Shown here one piece after another: positions 44,786 to 52,232 of a stretch of DNA of 64,000 bases. Made by a program: the position numbers and the translations under genes. Location of the stretch: contig NZ_BSTM01000018.1 in NCBI RefSeq assembly GCF_030269515.1, positions 1-64,000 on the forward strand. Direction: 5' to 3'. The notes under the pieces were generated by a model, which searched no databases, had not been told where the DNA came from, and saw only the letters and a program-made list of their open reading frames with translations. Every line of letters starts with the position of its first letter. Position 1 is the stretch's first letter. Source of the DNA: Actinomadura sp. NBRC 104412. GTDB lineage: Bacteria; Actinomycetota; Actinomycetes; Streptosporangiales; Streptosporangiaceae.

Positions 44786-47179
44786 GTGAGGCCCATGTTC
44801 GCAGCCTGGGGCCGGTTGACCTACCGGTGGCGCCGCACCATTCTCGCGGCGGCGCTGACCGCCGTCTTCACCGTCGGGGTGTGGGGTACGGGCGTGTTCG
44901 GCGCGCTCACCGCGTCCGGCGGCTTCGACACTCCGGGCAGCGGCAGCGACCTCGCCGAACGGGTCGCCGCGTCCGAACTCGGCCGCGACGACGCCGACGT
45001 CGTGGTGCTCTACCGCTCGACCGACGGGCGGACGGTGGACGACCCCGGATACCGGCGGGCCGTCCTGGGATCGCTCGACTCCCTGCCCGGCCACCTGATC
45101 ACCTCCAGCGCCACCTACTGGGACACCGGCTCACCCCAGATGGTGGGCCGGGACCGGACGATCACGTACGCGGTGCTCCGCCTGGCCGGGGACGAGGCGG
45201 CACGGCAGAAAGCCTACGAGGAGATCCGCGACGACCTGCATGACGTGGGCGGCGGCGTGACCGCGTCCGTCGGCGGCGCGCTGGTCACGCAGACCACCAT
45301 CAACGAGCAGGTGTCCTCCGACATCGGCAAGGCCGAGGGCATGGCGTTCCCGGTGCTGCTGGTGCTGCTTCTGGTGATCTTCGGCGGGGCGGTGGCGGCG
45401 AGCCTGCCCCTCATGGTCGGCGGCCTGGCGATCCTCGGCTCGTTCGTCGCGCTGCACGCGCTCACCTACGTCACGGACGTGTCGATCTTCGCGATCAACA
45501 TCACCACGTTCCTGGGGCTCGCCCTGGCCATCGACTACGGGCTGTTCATCGTCGGCCGCTTCCGTGAGGAGCTGCGCCGGACGTCCTCGGCCGGGCGGCA
45601 GGTCCCGGCGAACAGCATGGCCACCAACGGGTACGGGCAGTTCATCCCGCCTGTGAAGGTGCAGTTCAACTTCTCTGTGAACGGGAACGGGAACGGTCAC
45701 CCTAACGGGAACGGGCACTCCAACGGGAACGGGCACTCCAACGGGAACGGGAACGGGCGTGTCGCCAAGGGCGTGCCGGACGTCGAACGGGCGCTGGCCG
45801 CGACCATGGCCACCGCCGGCCGCACAGTGGCGATCTCCGGGATCACCGTCGCGGTGTCGCTGGCCGGGCTGCTGCTGTTCGACCAGACCTTCCTCCTCTC
45901 CATGGGGTACGGCGGCATCGCGACCGTCTTCGTCTGCATGCTCGGCGCGCTCACCGTCCTGCCCGCACTGCTCGCCGTGCTCGGCACCAAGGTCGACGCC
46001 CTCCCCGTACGGCGGCGCAAGAAGCAGGCGAAGGGGTCCGACGAGCCGGGACGCTGGTGGCTGCGGCTCGGGCACAGCGTCATGCGCCGTCCCGTCGTGT
46101 ACGCCGTAGCGACCATGGCGCTGCTGCTGGCGCTCGGCGCCCCCTTCCTCCGCATCAACTGGGGCGGATTCGACGCCGAAGTGCTGCCCGAAGGCGCGGA
46201 GCCCCGGGTCGTCGCCGAAACGATGGAGACCCAGTTCCCGCGCAACATCACCAGCCCGATCGTCGCCGTCGTCCACGGCACCGACGACCAGGCGGCCATC
46301 CAGGCGTACAAGACGCGGCTGTCCACGGTCCCCGGCATCACCAGCGCGGCGATCACCGGTCAGGAGGGCAGGACCACCAGGATCGCGCTGCTGTACGACG
46401 CCGACCCCAACTCCGACGCCGCCCGCGACCTCGTCGGCAAGGTCCGCGACGTGCAGGCGCCCGCAGGCGCGCAGGTGTACGTGGGCGGCGTCACCGCGAT
46501 CGTCGTCGACCAGCTCGAAAGCATGGGCTCGCACCTGCCATGGCTCGCACTGACCGTCGGCGTCGCCACGTTCGTGCTGCTCTTCCTCGCCTTCGGCTCA
46601 CTGGTGCTGCCCGTCAAGGCGATCGTGATGAACCTGCTGTCCCTCTCGGCCACCTTCGGCGCCGTCGTGGTGATCTTCCAGGACGGGCTGCTGTCCGGGG
46701 CGCTGGACTTCACCGCGACCGGATCCATCGCCCCCGCCATGCCGATCCTGATGCTCGCCATGCTGTTCGGGATCTCCATGGACTACGAGGTCTTCCTGCT
46801 GTCCCGCATCCGCGAACGCTACGAGGCCACCGGCGACACCACCCTCGCGGTCGCCGGCGGGCTACGCCGCAGCGGCACGGTCATCACCAGCGCCGCGCTG
46901 CTGTTCGTCGTGGTCATCGGCGCGTTCGCCACCTCCGGGATCACCTTCATCAAGATGGTCGGCATCGGCATGGTCATCGCGATCGTGGTGGACGCCACGA
47001 TCGTCCGCGCCCTGCTCGTCCCCGCCACGATGCGGCTTCTCGGCCCGGCGTGCTGGTGGGCGCCCGGCCCTCTCGCCCGCATCCACCGCCGGTACGGAAT
47101 CAGCGAAACGCCACCACCCGTCCGCGAACGCGCCAACGAAACCGCGGACGAACGCACGCTGGAACCCGCCGGCACCTAG
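44786..47179 (+). CDS. MMPL/RND-family transporter with an Asn-Gly repeat loop
   Basis: 797 aa. GTG start with GAGGA 5 nt upstream; ATG at 44795 is an alternative. Two RND repeats, each a TM helix plus an extracellular domain plus a helix bundle; key motifs AIDYGLFIVGRFREEL and FGISMDYEVFLLSRIRE carry the proton-relay residues of MMPL proteins. A cytosolic loop near residues 299-325 is a low-complexity NGNGHSNGNG repeat. MMPL proteins export lipids or drugs. Regulated by the divergent TetR. Confidence 0.92.
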   Translation: MRPMFAAWGRLTYRWRRTILAAALTAVFTVGVWGTGVFGALTASGGFDTPGSGSDLAERVAASELGRDDADVVVLYRSTDGRTVDDPGYRRAVLGSLDSLPGHLITSSATYWDTGSPQMVGRDRTITYAVLRLAGDEAARQKAYEEIRDDLHDVGGGVTASVGGALVTQTTINEQVSSDIGKAEGMAFPVLLVLLLVIFGGAVAASLPLMVGGLAILGSFVALHALTYVTDVSIFAINITTFLGLALAIDYGLFIVGRFREELRRTSSAGRQVPANSMATNGYGQFIPPVKVQFNFSVNGNGNGHPNGNGHSNGNGHSNGNGNGRVAKGVPDVERALAATMATAGRTVAISGITVAVSLAGLLLFDQTFLLSMGYGGIATVFVCMLGALTVLPALLAVLGTKVDALPVRRRKKQAKGSDEPGRWWLRLGHSVMRRPVVYAVATMALLLALGAPFLRINWGGFDAEVLPEGAEPRVVAETMETQFPRNITSPIVAVVHGTDDQAAIQAYKTRLSTVPGITSAAITGQEGRTTRIALLYDADPNSDAARDLVGKVRDVQAPAGAQVYVGGVTAIVVDQLESMGSHLPWLALTVGVATFVLLFLAFGSLVLPVKAIVMNLLSLSATFGAVVVIFQDGLLSGALDFTATGSIAPAMPILMLAMLFGISMDYEVFLLSRIRERYEATGDTTLAVAGGLRRSGTVITSAALLFVVVIGAFATSGITFIKMVGIGMVIAIVVDATIVRALLVPATMRLLGPACWWAPGPLARIHRRYGISETPPPVRERANETADERTLEPAGT
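45678..45757 (+). repeat. In-frame 6/18-bp repeat encoding Asn-Gly
   Basis: AACGGG hexamers, organised in 18-bp units AACGGGAACGGGCACTCC, within the MMPL gene. It keeps the reading frame whatever the copy number, so length may vary between strains. Confidence 0.9.
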
Positions 47180-47213
47180 ACCTGCCACGGGGAGAACGGG
47201 GCGGGAGAAACGG

Positions 47214-47241
47214 CCCCGGCGGTTGGACCAGGCCGCCGGGG
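47214..47241 (+). terminator. MMPL terminator hairpin
   Basis: CCCCGGCGG / CCGCCGGGG, 9-bp stem with a 10-nt loop, 35 bp after the MMPL stop. Confidence 0.55.
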
Positions 47242-47250
47242 TCGCGTCAT

Positions 47251-47432
47251 TGTGGGGGGGCGACCCCCCACACCCCCCGATGCGGGGCCAGCGATCCCCG
47301 CCGCTCGCCTTGACGGCTCGCGGCGGTGACCGCTGACCCCGGTAGGGGCTCCGCCCCTACGACCCCGGCAGGGGGCTCCGCCCCCTGCACCCCCTTGGGG
47401 CTTCGCCCCTTGCCCCCTGGGGGCTTCGCCCC
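47251..47432. repeat. Run of five short hairpins
   Basis: TGTGGGGGG-GCGA-CCCCCCACA (47251-47272, GNRA-type loop); GTAGGGGC-TCC-GCCCCTAC (47342-47360); CAGGGGGC-TCC-GCCCCCTG (47369-47387); GGGGC-TTC-GCCCC (47397-47409); GGGGC-TTC-GCCCC (47420-47432). They lie between the convergent MMPL and ku genes, in 275 bp without a gene. Confidence 0.8.
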
Positions 47433-47454
47433 TTGCCCCCGTTGGGGCCTCTTA

Positions 47455-48294
47455 CTAGGCGGATTTGCGGCTGCGGGACTTGGTGCCGGTCTTCTTCTTG
47501 GAAGCGGGTTTCTTCTCGCCGCGTTCCTTCTTGGCGGCTTCGACGCTGGCGCGTAGGGCGGAGAGGAGGTCCGCGGCCGGTTCCTCCTCGGGGGCGGCTT
47601 CGGGGCGGGTGACCTCGCGGCCCTCGATCTTGGCGTCGATCACGTGCTGTAGTGCCTCGCGGTAGGCGTCCTTGTACTCGGAGGGGTCGAAGTCGCCCTG
47701 CATGCTCTCGATCAGTGAGGTGGCCATGCTGAGCTCCTGCTTGCGGATCTCGATGTCCTCCTCGAGGAAGGGGAAGTCGGGGGTGCGCACCTCGTCCGGC
47801 CAGAGCATCGTCTCCAGGACGAAGACGCCCTCGCGGACGCGCAGGGTCGCCAGGGACTCGCGCTGGCGCAGCGCCACCTTCACGATGGCCACCTGGTCAG
47901 AGCGTTCCAGGGCGTCCCTCAGCAGTACGTACGGCTTGGCTCCCTGGGCGTCGGGTTCCAGGTAGTAGGACTTGGCGAAGTAGATCGGGTCGACCTCGGA
48001 CTCCTCGACGAACTGCAGGACGTCGATCCGCCGGCTGGTGGACAGCGGGAGGTCGGCGAAGTCCTCGTCGGTCAGCACCACCATCTCGCCGTTGGGCAGC
48101 TCGTAGCCCTTGGCGATGTCGGAGTAGGGGACCTCCTCGCCGTCCAGGGTGCAGACCCGCTTGTACCTGATGCGGCCGCCGTCCTCGCGGTGTACCTGGT
48201 GGAAGGACACGTCCCGCTGCTCGGTCGCCGAGTAGACCTTCACCGGTATCGTGACCAGCCCGAAGGAGATCGCACCCTTCCAGATACTGCGCAT
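47455..48294 (-). CDS. ku: Ku, DNA end-binding protein of NHEJ
   Basis: 279 aa. Canonical bacterial Ku opening MRSIWKGAISFGLVTIPVKVYSA and core RRIDVLQFVEESEVDPIYFAKSYYLEPD. C-terminal Lys-rich tail (KKERGEKKPASKKKTG) typical of Ku that binds DNA and ligase. Homodimer that encircles DNA ends and recruits LigD. Divergent from the ligase gene across 115 bp. Confidence 0.97.
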   Translation of the reverse strand: MRSIWKGAISFGLVTIPVKVYSATEQRDVSFHQVHREDGGRIRYKRVCTLDGEEVPYSDIAKGYELPNGEMVVLTDEDFADLPLSTSRRIDVLQFVEESEVDPIYFAKSYYLEPDAQGAKPYVLLRDALERSDQVAIVKVALRQRESLATLRVREGVFVLETMLWPDEVRTPDFPFLEEDIEIRKQELSMATSLIESMQGDFDPSEYKDAYREALQHVIDAKIEGREVTRPEAAPEEEPAADLLSALRASVEAAKKERGEKKPASKKKTGTKSRSRKSA

Positions 48295-48409
48295 GATCCG
48301 TCCTTACCCCGACGCCTTGTTTCCTTAGCCTCGCAAGCGGGTTCGATTTACGCCAGAACGCGCTCTTGATCCTTTTTTCCCTGGAGTGAGGGGAGGGTAA
48401 GACGCGACT

Positions 48410-49384
48410 ATGACCATGCCGTGGCCCGTACAGCCGATGATGGCCGCAACCGGAGATCTCCCCGGCGACACCGGGCGCTGGGGGCTGGAGCTCAAGTGGG
48501 ACGGCGTCCGCGTGATCGCCTATGTGTCGGCCGACGGGGTGCGCGCGAGCGGGCGCCGCGTCACCGAGCTGGCCGGGCGCTACCCCGAGCTGTCGGCGCT
48601 GTCCGACCTGCTGCCCCACCATGACGTGGTGCTGGACGGGGAGGTGGTGGCCTTCGACGACGGGCGCCCCAGTTTCGAGCGGCTGCAGCGACGGATGCAC
48701 ATCGCCCGCCCCGACCCGCGGCTGATCCGCGAGGTGCCGGTCCGGTACGTGGTGTTCGACGTGCTGTACCTGGACGGGCACCTGCTGTACGACCTGCCCT
48801 ACACCGACCGCAGGACGCTGCTGGCCGACCTCGACCTGGGCGGTACCGGGCCGATCGAGGTGCCGCCGTACCTGGACGGGGGCGACAGCGCGCAGGTCGC
48901 CGAGCTGATGGAGTTCACCAAGGAGCAGCGGCTTGAGGGGCTGATGGCCAAGCGGCTCGACTCGGTGTACCGGCCGGGGCGGCGGGTGGACTTCTGGCGC
49001 AAGGTCAAGAACTTCCTCACCCGTGAGGTGATCATCTGCGGGTGGAAGCCGGGCAGGGGACGGCGGGAGGGCGGCGTCGGCTCGCTGCTGCTCGGCGAGT
49101 ACGACACCAAAGGGCGGCTGTGTTTCGTGGGGCATGTCGGCACGGGTTTCACCGATCGCGCCCTGGACGAGTTGTACGAGACGCTGTGGCCGTTGCGGCG
49201 TCCCACTCCCCCCTATGACGAGCCGGTTCCGCGCGAGTTTGCGCGGGACGCGCAATGGGTTGAGCCGCGCCTGGTAGGGGAGGTCGCCTACAGCGTCCGT
49301 ACCAGGGACGGCCGGCTGCGTTTCCCATCGTGGCGCGGCCTGCGCGACGACAAGGACCCCCTTGAGGTGATCAGTGAGCCCTAG
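48410..49384 (+). CDS. ligD: ATP-dependent DNA ligase (LigD ligase domain as separate protein)
   Basis: 324 aa. Adenylated lysine in LELKWDGVR, motif III VFDVLYLDGH, motif IV EGLMAKRLDSVY and motif V DFWRKVKNF, then an OB-fold (VIICGWKPGRGRREGGVGSLLLGEYD). It joins DNA breaks held by Ku. Separate ligase and polymerase proteins are common outside mycobacteria. Overlaps the polymerase gene by 11 bp. Confidence 0.95.
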   Translation: MTMPWPVQPMMAATGDLPGDTGRWGLELKWDGVRVIAYVSADGVRASGRRVTELAGRYPELSALSDLLPHHDVVLDGEVVAFDDGRPSFERLQRRMHIARPDPRLIREVPVRYVVFDVLYLDGHLLYDLPYTDRRTLLADLDLGGTGPIEVPPYLDGGDSAQVAELMEFTKEQRLEGLMAKRLDSVYRPGRRVDFWRKVKNFLTREVIICGWKPGRGRREGGVGSLLLGEYDTKGRLCFVGHVGTGFTDRALDELYETLWPLRRPTPPYDEPVPREFARDAQWVEPRLVGEVAYSVRTRDGRLRFPSWRGLRDDKDPLEVISEP

Positions 49385-50282
49385 TTCCAACAAGACGAGC
49401 GTGCGGGTGGAGGACCGGGAGCTGACGCTGTCCAACCTGGACAAGCACCTGTATCCGGACTTCACCAAGAGCGAGATCATCGACTACTACGTGCGCGTCG
49501 CGCCCGTGCTGCTCCCGCACCTCAAGGACCGTGCCGCGACCCGTATCCGCTGGCCGGACGGCGTCAACGGATCCAAGTTCTACGAGAAGAACGCCCCCTC
49601 CCACACGCCCGACTGGGTGCGCACCGTGAACATCCCCACGCCGGGCAGCTCGAAGGGACGCAAGTCGCTGGACTTCATCGTGGTGGACGACCTGCCGACG
49701 CTGGTGTGGTGCGCCAACCTGGCGGCGCTGGAGCTGCACGTGCCGCAGTGGAAGGTGGGACCGCGCGGCAAGCTGCACGACCCGGACCTGATGGTGTTCG
49801 ACCTGGACCCGGGGGCGCCGGCGAGCGTCGTGGAAGCCTGTGAGGTGGCCAAGCTGCTGCGCGATCTGCTGGCCGCCGACGGGCTCGACTCCTATCCCAA
49901 GACCAGCGGCAAGAAGGGCCTGCACCTGTATGTGCCGATCAAGGAGAGCCGCCGGACGTCCGAGTACGCCAAGGAGGCCGCCGAACGGCTCGCGGCCGAC
50001 CACGGAGACCTGGTGGTCAGCAGGATGGAGCGGCGGCTGCGCAAGGGGAAGGTCTTCGTCGACTGGAGCCAGAACAACCCGGCGAAGACGACCGTCGCCC
50101 CGTACTCGCTGCGCGCCACCGACGTCCCGTCCGTGTCCACCCCGGTCACGTGGGAGGAGCTGGAGAGCTGCGACAGGGCCGGGGATCTGCGGTTCTCGCC
50201 CGAGGAGGTCCTGGAACGGGTGGACGAGCACGGCGACCTCCTCGAACCGCTGCTGGGGCCGCACGAGCAGTCCCTGCCATGA
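49374..50282 (+). CDS. ligD-pol: NHEJ polymerase (LigD POL/primase domain)
   Basis: 302 aa, GTG start inside the ligase gene. Archaeo-eukaryotic primase-like polymerase: LSNLDKHLYPDFTKSEIIDYY, catalytic VFDLDPGAP (DxD), SGKKGLHLYVP and VDWSQNNPAKTTVAPYSLR. It adds nucleotides, often ribonucleotides, at ends during NHEJ. No LigD phosphoesterase domain is present in this cluster. Confidence 0.95.
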   Translation: MSPSSNKTSVRVEDRELTLSNLDKHLYPDFTKSEIIDYYVRVAPVLLPHLKDRAATRIRWPDGVNGSKFYEKNAPSHTPDWVRTVNIPTPGSSKGRKSLDFIVVDDLPTLVWCANLAALELHVPQWKVGPRGKLHDPDLMVFDLDPGAPASVVEACEVAKLLRDLLAADGLDSYPKTSGKKGLHLYVPIKESRRTSEYAKEAAERLAADHGDLVVSRMERRLRKGKVFVDWSQNNPAKTTVAPYSLRATDVPSVSTPVTWEELESCDRAGDLRFSPEEVLERVDEHGDLLEPLLGPHEQSLP

Positions 50283-50343
50283 GCCCGCGGGCATAGAACG
50301 TCCCGGCTCCGGGTACGTCCTGGCAGCCGGCCCAGGAGGAACA

Positions 50344-50568
50344 GTGAGCGAGATGGACCAGGACGGGTTCGACCCCGTTCCACAGGACCAGCAGCCGGAC
50401 GAGTTCGACGAGGAGGCGCCCGAGGCCGACGCGGCCGAGCAGCGCGCCCCGGTCGGCGGCGAAGAGGGCGCCACGGGGTGGCCGGGACAGGTACCCTTCG
50501 ACGCGAACGAGGCCGACGCGGCCGAGCAGTCCTGGGTGGTCGAGCTCGACGAGGACGACTACCGCTGA
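50344..50568 (+). CDS. Small acidic protein with repeated EADAAEQ (DUF5709-like)
   Basis: 74 aa. GTG with AGGAGGA 3-4 nt upstream. Highly acidic, with two copies of EADAAEQ (in the contexts PEADAAEQRAP and NEADAAEQSWVV). It resembles short acidic actinobacterial proteins grouped as DUF5709. Function unknown; 61 bp after the NHEJ polymerase, possibly cotranscribed. Confidence 0.75.
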   Translation: MSEMDQDGFDPVPQDQQPDEFDEEAPEADAAEQRAPVGGEEGATGWPGQVPFDANEADAAEQSWVVELDEDDYR

Positions 50569-50698
50569 CCCCGGCGGGCCTCGATCGGCCCTGGCGTTGT
50601 GGTGACCTGTGAGGTTACCGGCGCGTAGGATGTTGGGGATGTATCCCGGCGGCGGGTTCCCTCCTCCCGTCGCACCGACTCGGTGATCGGAGAGTGTG

Positions 50699-51325
50699 GT
50701 GACCGCTACCCCGGACGCCCGCCCTCGTGGCACGCGGCTGCCGCGACTGGCGCGCCGCAGGCAGCTGCTCGGCGCGGCCCAGGAGGTGTTCGTCGCCCAG
50801 GGCTATCACGCCGCCGCGATGGACGAGATCGCCGAACGCGCGGGGGTCAGCAAGCCCGTGCTCTACCAGCACTTCCCCGGCAAGCTGGAGCTGTACCTGG
50901 CCCTGCTGGACGAGCACGCCGAGGCCCTGGTCAAGGCCGTGCGCGAGGCGCTGGAGTCCACCACGGACAACAAGCTGCGCGTCCAGGCCAGCATGCGCGC
51001 GTTCTACGACTTCGTGGCCGGTGAAGGCGAGGCGTACCGGCTGGTCTTCGAGTCGGACCTGCGCAACGTGGCCCCCGTCAGGGCCCGGGTGGAGCGCACC
51101 AACCACCAGTGCGCCGAGATGATCGCCCGGGTGATCGCCGAGGACACCGACGCCCCCAGCGACGAGGCGTACCTGCTCGGCATGGGCCTGGTCGGCATGG
51201 CCGAGGTCAGCGCCCGCTACTGGCTGTCGCAGCACCGCGCCGTCCCCAAGGAGACCGCCGAGAAGATCATCGCCCGGCTGGCCTGGCGCGGCATCTCGGG
51301 TTTCCCGATGACCCCGCCCGCCTGA
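50699..51325 (+). CDS. TetR-family regulator (Rv3208-like)
   Basis: 208 aa. GTG chosen because GGAGAG lies 4 nt upstream; a GTG 3 nt earlier is too close. HTH: AAQEVFVAQGYHAAAMDEIAERAGVSKPVLYQHFPGKLELYLALL. C-terminal domain with FVAGEGEAYRLVFESDLRN. It precedes the DUF3107 gene as in mycobacteria (Rv3208-Rv3208A). Effector unknown. Confidence 0.92.
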   Translation: MTATPDARPRGTRLPRLARRRQLLGAAQEVFVAQGYHAAAMDEIAERAGVSKPVLYQHFPGKLELYLALLDEHAEALVKAVREALESTTDNKLRVQASMRAFYDFVAGEGEAYRLVFESDLRNVAPVRARVERTNHQCAEMIARVIAEDTDAPSDEAYLLGMGLVGMAEVSARYWLSQHRAVPKETAEKIIARLAWRGISGFPMTPPA

Positions 51326-51447
51326 GCGCCCGAACGTTTACTCAGGGCGAAAGGGCCTGGAGTGACGGGCCGGCCGGTCGGCGTGCCACCATCGGAGTCA
51401 GGACGTCCCGCCACGGTGGCGGGACGGCGACCGCAGGGGAGCATCGC

Positions 51448-51681
51448 GTGCAGGTTCGCATCGGCGTCCAGTTCGTGCCGAAGGAACTCGTGGTCGAGAC
51501 CGGGGACTCCGCCGACGACGTGCAGCGGGCGCTGGCCGACGCGCTCGCCGAGGAACGAGGGGTGCTGGTGCTCCGCGACCAGCGCGGAGGCCGGGTGGTG
51601 ATCCCGGCCGACCGGGTCGGATATTTGGAGATCGCCGAGGAGGAGCGGCAGGCGGTGGGCTTCGGCAGCCAGTACGCCTGA
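51448..51681 (+). CDS. DUF3107 family protein
   Basis: 77 aa. GTG with GGGGAG about 7 nt upstream. Typical opening MQVRIGVQFVPKELVVET and ending FGSQYA, matching actinobacterial DUF3107 (M. tuberculosis Rv3208A/TB9.4). Small alpha/beta protein of unknown function, conserved next to the TetR gene. Confidence 0.9.
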   Translation: MQVRIGVQFVPKELVVETGDSADDVQRALADALAEERGVLVLRDQRGGRVVIPADRVGYLEIAEEERQAVGFGSQYA

Positions 51682-51854
51682 CCTGGCCGTCTCCGGCCCG
51701 GCCGGGCTTGACCGGGTCATTGCCCGGCATGGGCGACGGTTGAATCCGACATGACGGGCATATCGATTGCCGACCACGGGCCGTGGACGCGGAACCCGGA
51801 CCTCCTCCGGAACCGCCGCGGCGGCCCTCTCGAACAACGGATTGGTGATCGACC

Positions 51855-52139
51855 ATGCTCACGACGATTCTCTGGTTCATCGTCGTCGGTGCCGTCGTCG
51901 GTGCCCTCGCCCGGTTCATCGTGCCGGGCCGCAACCCCATCGGCGTCCTGCTGACGATCCTCGTCGGGATCGCCGGAGCGATCCTCGGCGGCGTGGTGGC
52001 GGACGCCCTCGGCGCGGGCACGCTCGTCGCCGTGGTGTTCGCCGTACTGATCGCCGCGCTCGGCGTGGCGGTGCTGACCTCGGTGAACGCCAAGGGACGC
52101 GGCGGCCGAGGCTGGGGTGCCAGGCGGCACACGCACTGA
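51855..52139 (+). CDS. GlsB/YeaQ/YmgE-family stress-associated membrane protein
   Basis: 94 aa with three hydrophobic segments (ILWFIVVGAVVGALARFIVPG, LLTILVGIAGAILGGVVADALG, LVAVVFAVLIAALGVAVL). The first segment ends in the family's ARFIVPGRNP. Gly-rich basic C-terminus. Proteins of this family are membrane proteins induced by stress; mechanism unknown. Confidence 0.9.
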   Translation: MLTTILWFIVVGAVVGALARFIVPGRNPIGVLLTILVGIAGAILGGVVADALGAGTLVAVVFAVLIAALGVAVLTSVNAKGRGGRGWGARRHTH

Positions 52140-52181
52140 CGCGCATCGGCCGTCCGGCCCCGCCGTGCGGCCACACCGACG

Positions 52182-52212
52182 AAGGCCCCCGCGCCCTGCA
52201 CGCGGGGGCCTT
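52182..52212. terminator. Bidirectional terminator hairpin
   Basis: AAGGCCCCCGCG / CGCGGGGGCCTT, 12-bp perfect stem with a 7-nt loop, between the convergent GlsB-like and kinase genes. Confidence 0.75.
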
Positions 52213-52232
52213 CCCTTGTGCGCAAGCCCTCG

